NCBI GenBank assembly: GCA_025769875.1
Contig: JAGFNK010000640.1
Span: 1-28,520 of the forward strand
From: Russula earlei
Taxonomy: Eukaryota > Basidiomycota > Agaricomycetes > Russulales > Russulaceae
DNA: 28,520 nucleotides
Direction of reading: 5' to 3'
The position numbers and the translations under genes are program-made. Positions 1 to 10,092 of the stretch are shown here, piece after piece. The notes under the pieces were generated by a model that was not told where the DNA came from, ran no database searches, and worked only from the letters and a program-made list of their open reading frames with translations. Numbering within the stretch: the stretch's first letter is position 1; every line of letters starts with the position of its first letter.

Positions 1-1133
1 AACAAGAGACATGTTATCACGACGCAGACGGTTTGACATTCACACCTGCTATCCTCGATTCACCTCACTGTTTACCTCATTCAGGAGCACAAATGCGTTC
101 TCGATTCGTGTCGAAACTACAGGAGGAGGGCTTTGACGTGACTTACCTCCCCGTGCAGAGGAATGGCATCATCTCTCTTGAAGAGCTTGAAAGCGCAATC
201 AGACCTGACACTTCCCTGATTTCAATCATGGCCGTCAATAACGAGACTGGTGTCATCCAACCAATCAAGGAAATTGGTGCTATTGCCCATCAATATTGTG
301 GCATCTACTTTCACACGGATGCAGCACAAGCAGCTGGCAAGATCCCTCTGGACGTCAATGCTATGAATGTGGATCTCATGAGCATATCGGGGCATAAACT
401 ATATGGCCTATGTCCAAAGACGGCCCAGGGTACGATTGGAGCCCATACTAAGCGGTGGCGGACAGGAACGGGGCTTGCGTAGCGGCACATTACCCGCTGC
501 ACTCGCTGTGGGCATGGGTGAAGCCGCCAGATAGCCAAGCAAGAGATGGCGGTAAGTGCAATGTTTCCGTGCGCGATGATGTGAATCTGCACGCCAGCTT
601 CGCTGGAGAGCGTGTGGCAAATCGAGGTTACTGGGAGATACCTAGACCTTTCAGCCGGCATCGCAGTGACTTCTGTGCAGGGTACTGAGCGTAGCCTGGC
701 GTATGTTGTTAACACCCTCCTACTGTTTGCTGACGACGACACAGAGAGATCATGCCTGGGTCACACAACTGTCTCAATGACCAACCAAGGGTATTAATGA
801 AAGGTGGAACGTGTCGTCCGTAACGGTGACCCCGATGGGTATCCCGGATGTGTCAACCTCAGCTTCGCGTATGTTGAGGGTGAGAGCTTATTAATGGCAT
901 TGAAGGTGAGCAAATTTGCGATGCTGAGATCGTGTTGCCCGAAGTAATGGGAATTCAGGATATTGCCTTGTCTTCTGGAAGCGCATGCACTTCGGCATCG
1001 TTGGAACCGTCGTATGTGTTCCGGGCCCTAGGTCAGCCAACGCGTTCTGCGCGGCGCGTGAGATTCTCACATTTTATAGGTGCTGCTGAGTACATGGCAC
1101 ATTCAGTACTTCGTTTTGGTATCGGTCGTTTCA

Positions 1134-1146
1134 CATCAGGAAAAAC
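1134..1146 (+). repeat. Left terminal inverted repeat
   Basis: CATCAGGAAAAAC, an exact reverse complement of 4277-4289. It is preceded by CA at 1132-1133, and NFS1 coding similarity ends exactly here. Confidence 0.85.
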
Positions 1147-1348
1147 CGGTCCGGTCCGTAGACACCGCTTAATTCTGTAGACACCATAGACACCATAGCA
1201 CAACAACATACTATGTAGTGCTCTATAGCATCATAGTAAGTCTATATTGCTCAATGTAGTTCCAGTAGTTTATGACTATATTTATGTAGGCACAGTAGAT
1301 GAAACCAAGTCTACATATCACTATGTAGGATGACTGAAATATGGTTGT

Positions 1349-1475
1349 CTATGGAGATGATCAGTTTACTACATTGCACTATGGAGACAATCAGTTTATT
1401 ACATTGCACTATGGAGACAATTGTTCATTACATTGCTCTATGGAGACTATTGGTTATTATAATTATATTGCACTA
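1349..1475 (+). repeat. 30-bp tandem repeat, about four copies
   Basis: Units beginning CTATGGAGA start at 1349, 1379, 1409 and 1438, giving a period of 29-30 bp. Each runs through a CAGTTTA-like core to TACATTGCA. The first three copies are nearly identical and the fourth is degenerate. The array lies in the left subterminal part of the transposon, where such arrays often act as transposase binding regions. That role is inferred, not shown. Confidence 0.85.
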
Positions 1476-1499
1476 TCGAGCCTTACTGATGGTGGCCAT

Positions 1500-3540
1500 G
1501 CTACATGCATATTGTCCTCTCCTCTCCTCCCCAACCCACTCTCCCCTTTCCCATCCTCCCCTCTCCTTCTCCCCTGATGACACTGTTTTTCTTTCTCGCC
1601 TCTCCTCTCCTGATGGGAGGCGGCCGCGCACGTGAGTCGGTCGAAGTGGGGGTAAAAGGGTTTCTTGCTTGCTTTCTTTCTTTCTATTTCCTTCCTTTCT
1701 TGCCTAGAGAAGGCTGGTTTTTATGTACATTGGGACTGGAGCTAGACTAAATGGTATCCTAGAATGAGGGTAGCTAAAGAGAGGTAAATGTATTCTGAGA
1801 TAAATGGGTATGGACGCGTGTGATCGCGGCGTTGAGGCGACAGGTGTAACGAAGCTAGGCTTTGGAAGGGTATAGTAAAGGGGGCTGTAGCAACGAGTGG
1901 GCACTAGTCGGTGGCCGAAATGCCGTGAAGGGGTGGTCGGCCAGGTCTCGAGCATTGGGACTTCTGCCTGATGAGGCAGTGGCGGGCGTGCGGGCGAGCG
2001 TGCTGCGTGGGGGTGAGCGTGGGGGTATGCGTATGGGTGCGTGGGTGGTAGCGACGTCGGAGGCGGAGGAGCGAGTGTGTGCATCGGAGGCGAGAGGCGG
2101 AGGGCGTGGTGTGCTTGCGTGTGTGACGTGGTGGAAGAGGGAGTTGTGGGGCGTGCTGTCGGGTTTCGGCTGTTGACTTGTTGACTTGTCTCTCGCGGTG
2201 GGTGTGGGTGACGCTTGGTCAGCGTTGGCCAGTCCGCCGTGATCCACGTCCAAGCCCGCAACTCACCTTACAGTGCAAAGGAGAGGAGAGGGGAGAGAGC
2301 ACATGGGGAACATGCAAGTGAGAGTGGTCACACGTGAAAAATGCTGCTTGCTTGTCTATGTGAGTATGCAATGGGATGTTGACATATGTGATGGCAAGGC
2401 ACAAGGTAAAAAAGGCCAACATGTGCAACTTGTCACTTCAAACCTTTTTTGACGACGGCCTCTTCGTTTTTACTAATCGCGTTCATTTTCTTTTGCCGTC
2501 ATTCTTCCCCTCTTTCCCCTCTCCTGCCCACTCTTCCTTCCCCATGGTCCCAGTTCAAGACTCCCAAGCTGCCAGTTTCATCAAGTTTTCACCGGCTATT
2601 ACCCAAGTCATTCGAGTTTTCGAGTTTTCCCGCCATGTTGTTTCCGCGGGTGCGTTTTTTGTTTCGTTTTCACGCACTCTCTCATCATCTCCCCTCTCCT
2701 TCCTACTAAACAGCCTCTTGTTGGCCTTCAAGCTGCCTTCTCACTCCCTTCTTCTGTGTCACTGCAGTGGTGACGATGGGGACGACAACGACATATGAGA
2801 GGACTTGTATTTAAGTGAAAGAAAAAAAACACACAAACAACTTAACTAAAATCCGCGGGGGAAAACAGCGTTGCTTGAAGGTAAAGTACGCTTGAACCGA
2901 AAGCAGCTCCCGCACACAGGAAATGGTATTTCAGGGGATGGGCACATCACAGAAAACGAAAGTGCGACCCTCCCTAGGTCTCGCCAATGTGCGTTTCGGG
3001 TTTCCTTTTACTTGCGCAATCTCACTGTCACAGTGACAAGTACAACCATGCTCGGCGTCTTCAATGAGTGTCTTACATTCTGTGCGTTACCCTTTCCCCC
3101 CTTTTTTCGCTTTTTTTTTTGTCACTCCCCTCTGCTTTCCTTTGCACAGGCTTCGCGGGCTTCAAACGTTGAACACACGTTCACGTCTCGACTCACCTGT
3201 ACCCTGGTGCCGTCTTCTGCATCGTCCTTGATGCCTCCTCTTACCGGACAAAGCCACCGACACCACTGTCCAAGTCCAAGAAACGAGAGAAGGTGGCCCT
3301 GCTCCCGGGCACAGGCCGATGAACAGTGAACAGGTGCGTTATTCCTTTTCGTTTTTGTGCACTCTCTCATACTCTCCGGCCTTTCGTCAAGTGCTCGGGG
3401 GGAGAAATGGACATATGGAGCGACGACGAGACCGCTTAGAACATACGCAAATGACGAGACAGGCTACGGCGCAGTCCCAAGAAGTGCCGCGCGAGAGCCG
3501 GAACAGCCCGCGGAGGCGAGTATCCGACTGTAGTTCAAAA
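1500..3540. other. Transposon interior, low-complexity and without a credible gene
   Basis: This stretch has CT-rich runs (about 1515-1610, 2490-2560 and 3090-3130) and a GT/GC-rich segment at about 1960-2160. The longest open frame, minus strand 1704-2261, reads as a Pro/His/Ser/Thr-rich low-complexity chain that simply mirrors this composition. No transposase motifs, helicase motifs or DDE-like blocks were recognised on either strand. Confidence 0.5.
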
Positions 3541-3760
3541 ATTTAGTTAGCGTTGATATGTGAAATATATATTGTTTCCTGACATTTGTGTGAATTTAAG
3601 TGCCTGAGTTGTTTATCATAACAATGTTGCAATCAGTAGAACATAAGCATGTGGTTGGCTACATAGGTATGGTTGATGATGGGAAGAAATGTTATTTATG
3701 TTGTTGATATAACATTGTATGATTTATGTAGCATTGGTAGAAGAAATGTAGTCAATGGTG

Positions 3761-4186
3761 CTCTATATAACCCTGGTGGCAGCTATCATGACAGGCAAGA
3801 AGGGATAAGTCGACTCTGCTTATAGTCAACTCAGTGGATAATAAAAGTAAAATATTTCAATGCTGAGTAGTGTCTGTTGTGGCCACAAATTATATTACAA
3901 GTAATGACCTTAGTTGAGCACGAAAATGTGACAAAAAAGGTTAAATATGGAGAGTCTACTCATTCCGGCACAACTTTTAGCCAGGCTAGGGTAAATGTTG
4001 TGCCGGAATGAGTAGACTCTCCATATTTAACCTTTTTTCGTGCTCAACTAAGGTCATTACTTATGTAATATAATTTGTGGCCACAACAGAGCCTACTCAG
4101 CACTTGAAATATTTTACTTTTATTGTCCACTGAGTTGACTATAAGCAGAGTTGACTTATCCCTTCCTGCCCGTCGTGTATATAGAG
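3761..4186. repeat. Large foldback inverted repeat (nested hairpin)
   Basis: The left arm, about 3761-3974, is nearly the reverse complement of the right arm, about 3997-4186, around a loop of about 22 nt at 3975-3996. The inner arm GTTGTGCCGGAATGAGTAGA is exact. Pairing continues through the TAACCTTTTTT, CTCAACTAAGGTCATTACTT, TTGTGGCCACAACAGA and AGTTGACTATAAGCAGAGT blocks, interrupted by a few substitutions and small indels. Both outer ends carry a TATATAGAG-like sequence. It could be a MITE-like element nested in the larger transposon, or part of that transposon's right end. A transcript would fold into a roughly 190-bp hairpin. Confidence 0.88.
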
Positions 4187-4276
4187 TTTGGTGGTTGCTA
4201 TGTAGGCATGAAACCTCGATGGTTGTAAAGTTGCTACAGACACTATGGTAGCTATATAGCGCTACATAGCATTTTT

Positions 4277-4289
4277 GTTTTTCCTGATG
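4277..4289 (-). repeat. Right terminal inverted repeat
   Basis: GTTTTTCCTGATG, an exact reverse complement of 1134-1146. It is followed by CA and then by NFS1 coding sequence resuming at 4292. Confidence 0.85.
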
Positions 4290-4619
4290 CACGACGGAGG
4301 CGGAGATAGATTTCGTCATCGGAAAACTTGTCGCGACCGTGCAGCGGCTGCGTGACATGAGCCCTCTTTGGGAGATGGTGCAAGAGGGTATTGATATCAA
4401 TACTATTGACTGGGCTCAGCACTGAGCTCGAGGCCCTTTGATTTAATTTCTCTGGCTTGTGCTTAATAAAAACGAGTGCTTGAAAGACGACGACAATTAC
4501 ACCCTCCATGTCCCTGTTTAACACGTCTTCAGGCCTTAGACTTTAGAAAGTGAATGTCACACTCGTAGTCACAACTTGTGACACGTTTGTTGTCTTTCCA
4601 CCAACCTGCTATCTTCACC

Positions 4620-6701
4620 ATGTCAAGCATTGAACTCATAAACCCCAAAGCGGAGAGCGTCCGGAGAGCCGCGGCGCTCCAGGTACGACCCTAAATTCCA
4701 TTGTATACAGCATCCTGATTGTGATATCCGGCTTCGAGGTCAATACCACAGGAGCAATGGGCTTAGCGAACGTTGTGAGAGGAAATCTAGGTGCGTCGAA
4801 GGTGAAACTTGATCTTGTTCTCAATCACGACGCCGTTTCAGGTCCACGCGGTACATTAAAGATGCTTGTAGACGGCGCCGGACAAATCAAAATGACAAAG
4901 GACGGCAAAGTCTTACTTTCAGAAATGCAAATACAAAACCCCACCGCCGCCATGATCGCTCGAACGGCGGTCGCTCAAGATGACCAAGTCGGAGACGGGA
5001 CTACATCCGTAGTGTTACTTGTTGGGGAATTACTAAAGCAGGCAGATCGCTACATCTCGGAAGGCGTGCACCCATCAGTTATCGCGGCAGGGTTTGACAT
5101 TGCTAAAAAGGAGGCACTCGCAGTGAGTTCCGCGTAGATTTTCCACGGATCCGACCGACGTGGTCGTACCCCAGTTCTTGGACACGTTCAAGCGGCCTTC
5201 GAGTCTAGACCGCCCCACTCTCGCCAGCCTGGCAAGACGTCCCTCGGTACAAAACTCAATGCTGCCTTGGCGCAGCAGCTTTCCGAGTCTGTGGTAGATG
5301 CCATAATAGCCATCCGGCCGCCAGTTCCGCCGAAAGGTACGCGATTTACATGATGGTGTTCCACAGTGGAAACGACAATGACTCACTGGGGCTTTCGCAG
5401 ATGCCAAGGACCAGTGGCGGGAACCGATCGATCTTCACATGGTCGAGATTATGAAAATGCAACATCGTACCGCCTCGGAGACCCAGTTGATTCGAGGGCT
5501 TGTTCTCGACCACGGCGCGCGGCATCCAGACATGCCCAAACGTGTCGAGAACACATACATTTTGACGCTGAACGTCAGCCTAGAATATGAGAAGACGTGA
5601 GTTGTGCACGTCTAGTGCACTCGATGCGACGTTGACAAATGGATATGACAGAGAAGTAAATTCGGGATTCTTCTATTCTTCAGCGGAGCAACGTGAGAAG
5701 CTCGTCGAATCTGAACGCAAATTCACAGATGAGAGGGTGAAGAAGATTGTCCAACTCAAGAATCTCGTGTGCGACCAGGCGATAGACTCCAACGAGAAGC
5801 GGAAGGGCTTTGTCGTGATTAACCAAAAGGGTATTGATCCCTTGTCCCTTGATATCCTTGCAAAGAACGGAATTCTCGCGCTGCGCCGTGCGAAACGGCG
5901 CAATATGGAACGGTGCGTGCTTATTCCTCGGAGTTGCCGTCGCCGGCCCACAGAAATGACATCTTTATGAGGCTGCAATTAATTTGCGGAGGTATCGCAC
6001 AAAACTCGGTGGAGGAGCTAACGCCGGATGTTCTCGGATGGGCTGGGCTTGTGTACGAACACACGCTTGGCGAAGAGAAATTCACGTTCGTAGATGAAGT
6101 GAAGGACCCCAGGAGCGTGACGTTACTCATCAAGGGCCCAAACGCGCACACGACCCAACAGATCCAGGATGCGCTGCGCGATGGCCTGCGCGCGGTCAAG
6201 AATGCACTTGAAGATGAAGCGCTCATACCTGGCGCAGGTGCCTTCGAGGTCGCATGCGCAGCCCATCTGGTCGATAATGCCAAGAAGGCCGCTAAAGGGC
6301 GTGTCAAAATGGGTGTTCAGGCGTTCGCTGACTCGCTTCTTGTGATCCCCAAGACGCTTGCTGTGAATGGCGGATTCGATGTGCAGGACACGCTAGTCGC
6401 GCTGCAAGACGAGCATGCGGATGGGAACGTCGTCGGACTCGATCTACAGTCCGGGGAGCCCTTCGATCCAACCGTCGAGGGAGTGTGGGATAACTACCGC
6501 GTCAAGCGGCAAATGCTACACTCGAGGTATGTGCAAGCTCTCCCATTCATTTCGGTTAGGTGACGGGGATGAAATATCCCAAACCCTCTACCCCTGCCTT
6601 GCGCTGGACTCCATAGCTCTGTAATCGCCATCAATCTATTGTCCACGGATGAGATTCTGCGTGCCGGAAGAAGCTCGCTGAAACCAGAAGGCGAGCATTA
6701 G
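4620..6701 (+). CDS. CCT6: T-complex protein 1 subunit zeta (CCT6), with one apparent frame break
   Basis: This is a subunit of the cytosolic TRiC/CCT chaperonin, which folds actin, tubulin and many other proteins with ATP. Eight exons: 4620-4682, 4739-4790, 4842-5122, 5175-5336, 5401-5596, 5652-5912, 5972-6526 and 6617-6701, about 551 residues, the usual length. Visible family blocks are the N-terminal [25 protein letters not shown], the nucleotide-binding [79 protein letters not shown] and IPGAGAFEV. The C-terminus ends in [13 protein letters not shown]. All splice sites are GT-AG. In exon 4 the reading frame shifts near 5237, where AGA-CG-TCC stands for the expected AGA-ACG-TCC, so one base appears missing. 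Everything else is intact, so a consensus error or variant allele is likelier than a dead gene. NFS1 ends 194 bp upstream on the same strand. Confidence 0.95.
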
Positions 6702-7940
6702 AAGACCCAGGACGCGACTTTGCGTGAGTGATCGGTATCATTAACCGGGACGGGCGCATGGCATGTAGGGGTTACGCAGCACTCTGTCTGACTTGTGGAA
6801 GGAACGGAAGTTGTTGAGGAGCGTTGTATGTAGCCGTTTGGCAAGTCCGGATGCAAGTGCTGTAACTTCTCCATGCAAGCAGGGTCAATCGATGCAGAAT
6901 CGAAAACAGGCCGAAGGAGGAATAGCACACATGACCATTGAAGCGCTGGCGTGTGGTGGGTCTGATGGACCATGATGTGTGGGTCACCAAAGTTCGGGGT
7001 GGATATTCAAATTAGGATGCCATTAGGATGCCATCCCATGATATGATCCCTTCACACCCTCTTCCCGGCGATCCGGAGAGGAAGAGCGAGCGATACGATG
7101 AACATGATACACATGTGCCAGTGGAGGGAGGCAGGGTCACCTGCGATCAAGTCCTTGTATTTAGGAACACCCGCACCGTCCACCACATACTATAAGGTTA
7201 TCCACTCCAATTGGTTGGAGCTGGGCTACTGCATACGGCAAAACAGGTATGATGTACCCTGCTCTCAGAGGTCCACCCGTGAGCGCAGCACACTCTTGCT
7301 CTGACCCGAGTCCCTTGCACGGTGTTTCCTCCCTCAGGCTCTTGATCTGTAGCTTGATCGGTAAGAATTACTCACCCTTCCACCCGATGTCCCCCGTTTT
7401 CGTCCCCTTTCCGTTCTTTTGCCTTCGGTCGGTTATCTACAACACGTGCTTCTTTTCTTTTTGAACAACCGGGTGAATATTGAGATCACCCGCCGGTTAG
7501 TCAAAGGTAGGGAGGCAAACGGGCCACAGAGGGGAGCAAGGCAAACACAGAGTCAAGCGAGCGGGCAGGCTGCAGGAACAGCGTGGCATCGATTGAAATC
7601 TGAGCCCCCGCCTCGAGGAAACAAAACCCGCAAAGTGCGTAGTGTTGCAATAGAAGTTCCTCTCCCCAAGCGCGTTTTGGCGAGTATATTCTGATTCTAT
7701 GTTGGGCCACGCGGGGACCTATCGTGATGTGTGTGTACGGTATATGGGTAAAGGCAGCACCTGGCGGACCTCGCCCCACAGGACAGTCATTATACGTAAA
7801 ATTAAGGCGAATAATACGTATGCATGCATCGGCTACGAGGGTGAATGTGTCCATCTGTGTCGACGAATGTCGCTTGAAATAATAGTGAATGAATACATTA
7901 ACAATCATTTATCTCATGAGAACAGTGGGTTATCCGTCCG
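6702..7940. other. Intergenic region between convergent CCT6 and TLG2
   Basis: I see no recognisable gene here. Open frames on either strand are short (at most 135 codons) and show no family motif or convincing splice-linked extension. A GGATGCCAT direct duplication occurs at about 7015-7034. No tRNA-like or rRNA-like sequence was noticed. At 1.2 kb it is long for this compact locus, so an unrecognised non-coding transcript or a very divergent gene cannot be excluded. Confidence 0.4.
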
Positions 7941-9558
7941 TCACGAGGGCAGATCGAGGGAGACTGGTGGAGCTTGTGAGGATATAGGTGTTGGAGCGGC
8001 AGCTGAGGAGTGGCGCCGGGGCTTGAAGATGAGGACTACGACGAGTCCGAAGATGATGAGTAAGAGCAGGAGGATGCATTTCCGCCTGCCAGTATTCTTC
8101 TGGTACCTGCCGAGCAGAGGAAAGGAACCAAAAGAAGAATAGAGATCAGATCGATCAGACTCGTTATCAGACGAACACGTGAGAGCACGGACTGGGTCGC
8201 GATTTCAAGCTCCTTTACTGCCTCGTTCGTGTGGGCAGCCGTCTGTTCGATATTGTATTCCACACTGTCAAGAAGTGTGCCTTGGTCTATGACCAGTGAC
8301 GACAAGTCCTTGAAAAGCTCCGCTAAGGTGGCAATTGACTTTGCAATTTCAGTGAGTTCTCCATCACGCGCTCGAAGATCAGGCTCGAGGAGCTCCTGGC
8401 CGACCAGCTGACTACGCGACTGGACGCAGAAAAGAGTCAGGTCAAATCAGTACATGTCCTTGGAGACGGTGGTACCCATACCGCGGCCTCAATATCTTCA
8501 TCTACGGCAGTCAAGGCGTCTGTGCCTTTGAGGGAAGTCACACCCGATGCGACTAGAAGATCTTGATTCTTTATGGCATGGCCTTGCAATTCTGCAGAGT
8601 GAGAGAAGTGAACGTGTTAGACGCGATCGTTCAGTGGCGGAGTGATACCATGACCAGAAGGTCACAAGGCAAGGGCACGGAGGGGAGGGGAGCAAGCGAA
8701 GGATGTCGAAGAGGAAGGGAAGGGGCTCACTTTCCAAATAGACACGCTGCTTCTTACGGAAGGTCGCGCTGAGCTCTTGCACCTTGGCGGCGAGACCACG
8801 TTGAGTATTCTTGGCTGCAAGCGCGTGATGTCGTGCGGCGTCGTGCCGAGTTGGCGGAAAAGAATGATCGGGAAGAATCGCGACGGCGCCGATGCGCTGG
8901 ATTAGAGCCTGACATCGACGGAAGTCCTGGTGAGACGGGATTGGGGTGATGAGCGTAGAGCGGAGATGAAGATAAGGGAATTTCACTTTCACCTTTGTGA
9001 TGTCGCTCGTCGCGGCTTCAATTTCTCGTTCCTCAGAAGACCGGTCCGCAAAGCCGGGAAGAACGTGTTTTGCGTGGAGTTTGTCCAAAGCAGCGACTGT
9101 GCGGAAGAATGAACAAGGTTCAGCCATCGGGCTAACACAGCGATCAACTGACGCAGACATCATCTTAGGACATCGAAATAGACGCGCACCTTTGGCGTGG
9201 GTGGCGGCAAGAATTTCCTCTACCTGTTCAACGTAGTCGACCCTGTTGTCGTTTTATTTTATTTTTTTGTTTGTCATGAAACGGATGGGAAAAGTTCGGA
9301 TGTATGGATCCCGGAGCTTACGAACCATTTTGGGGGAAGTTCTACATCTAGAGTGGTGTGGTGGGGGCTCTGGTGGTGGTTAATGAGACCCTCACTCTCA
9401 TCGCCGGGGTGATAAGAGTCTTCGTACTGACGACCGCTGCGGGAGGCACGTGGCGCTCTTGCGCTGGAGTCGCGATAAGATATAAATAGTAGGGTACGAG
9501 AACGGGTTGTAGGAGCGAGTGTAGAGGATGATGGAGAGGAGGCCGGGAGGGAACTCAT
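7941..9558 (-). CDS. TLG2: Tlg2/syntaxin-16-type Qa-SNARE
   Basis: This t-SNARE acts in fusion of endosome-derived vesicles with the trans-Golgi network and works with the SM protein Vps45. Seven exons on the minus strand: 9558-9326, 9242-9190, 9096-8993, 8926-8731, 8591-8482, 8419-8193 and 8106-7941, giving 362 residues with intact frame. An N-peptide-like TRSRTLLFISYRDS near residue 20 resembles the Vps45-binding peptide of Tlg2. The Habc region follows (LPPKWVDYVEQVEEI; HAKHVLPGF). The SNARE motif at about residues 240-305 includes LSSLVIDQGTLLDSVEYNIE, with the ionic-layer Gln in IDQG. Next come YQKNTGRRK and one membrane helix (about 318-338) ending IFKPRR, then a Ser/Pro-rich tail of about 22 residues on the lumenal side. 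An in-frame ATG at 9597 would add 13 residues; I chose 9558 because it lies closer to the N-peptide. Confidence 0.95.
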
Positions 9559-10092
9559 GGTCGTTGCCAGCGTTGACGGGACGCCGAGTGGCCACATCGC
9601 AGGCGTGACGGAACACGTGTCACAAAATGGTCACACGGAAATCATATGTCTAGTCTCTGTTTTGTTTTTCTTCGGAAGAAAGGAAGAAGGAACAGCCTCG
9701 AGGTGGTGGTGATGATTCGTTATCCGATCGTTCCTTTCTTTCCCCATATCGTTGATTCTGTTTCGTTGCGGGGATGGGCCAAGGTGGGGTGTCTCCAATG
9801 TTTTGTTTTTTTTTTTGCTCCGCGGTAATCACAGTGACCTGTGCTGACACCCAACATGATCATGACCACCTTAACCTTCAATTGCCACTAAACACAACAC
9901 ACAACTTACCGCTCGCCATCTCCTCTCCTTTCTTCAGTTCTTATATATTCCCTTTATAATCCCCTCCCTCTACCACCCGCTAATCCCATCCCCCATTTCC
10001 CTTTCCCCGCAACTCCTCTAGTTGTCTCCACAATCACCGAGTTCACCTCCTGACCATCATCTTCTTCTCCTTCCACCTTCTCATTCGTCATT
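9559..10092. promoter_or_regulatory. Divergent promoter region of TLG2 and the Cys-rich gene
   Basis: The two genes start head to head and share this 534-bp interval. The half nearest the plus-strand start is strongly CT-rich (about 9880-10090), typical of fungal core promoters. It contains TTATATATTCC and TTTATAATCC at about 9941-9960, plausible TATA-like elements 130-150 bp before the ATG at 10093. No specific factor site is claimed. Confidence 0.4.

Larger units (their letters stand above)
1134..4289. mobile_element. 3,156-bp non-autonomous TIR DNA transposon inserted in NFS1
   Basis: The ends are a perfect 13-bp inverted repeat, CATCAGGAAAAAC at 1134-1146 and GTTTTTCCTGATG at 4277-4289. 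They are flanked by the dinucleotide CA at 1132-1133 and 4290-4291. Removing the element plus one CA rejoins the NFS1 exon in frame as FTTEAEIDFV, which fixes the boundaries independently. A 3-bp duplication, CAC, with a 12-bp repeat is also possible. No transposase or other convincing protein is seen inside. The content is low-complexity CT-rich DNA, CTATGTAG/CTACATAG-like motifs near both ends, a 30-bp tandem repeat and a foldback hairpin. A target duplication of 2-3 bp would fit CMC/EnSpm-like or Academ-like elements, but the family is unresolved. It is probably mobilised in trans, or is a decayed relic. Confidence 0.82.
1..4425 (+). pseudogene. NFS1: NFS1 cysteine desulfurase relic, 5'-truncated by window edge and split by a transposon
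   Basis: NFS1 is the mitochondrial PLP-dependent cysteine desulfurase that supplies sulfur for Fe-S clusters. Recognisable blocks in order are VITTQT (9-30), EHKCVLDS (from 85), [40 protein letters not shown] with the PLP lysine, [31 protein letters not shown], the catalytic-Cys loop [15 protein letters not shown] (about 968-1012), and FGIGRFT. The final exon resumes at 4292 and ends in MSPLWEMVQEGIDINTIDW plus a stop at 4423-4425. Likely exons are 1-30, 85-551, 745-905, 959-1031, 1080-1133 and 4292-4425. Lesions seen are a one-base loss near 115, loss of about 20 bp near 404 removing PKGxGA, a one-base loss near 535, an in-frame TGA and indels at about 775-805, and the 3.16-kb insertion. Family identity is near certain. 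Non-function is inferred from the number of lesions. NFS1 is essential in studied eukaryotes, so another copy or allele should exist. Confidence 0.9.

Noticed and set aside
1141..1180. NFS1 reading frame continuing past FTSGK to a stop at 1180
   Set aside because: The sequence after 1133 belongs to the transposon end. The true C-terminus is found at 4292-4425.
1349..1475. CRISPR-like repeat array
   Set aside because: Units are directly abutting with no spacers, in a fungal transposon; it is a plain tandem repeat.
1704..2261. 185-aa Pro/His/Ser-rich minus-strand ORF inside the transposon
   Set aside because: It mirrors a GT/GC-rich low-complexity stretch, shows no domain, and the other frames are also open there.
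6702..7940. tRNA or other structured RNA genes in the long intergenic gap
   Set aside because: No T-loop GGTTCRANNCC-type sequence with matching acceptor arms was found by eye; a covariance search would settle it.
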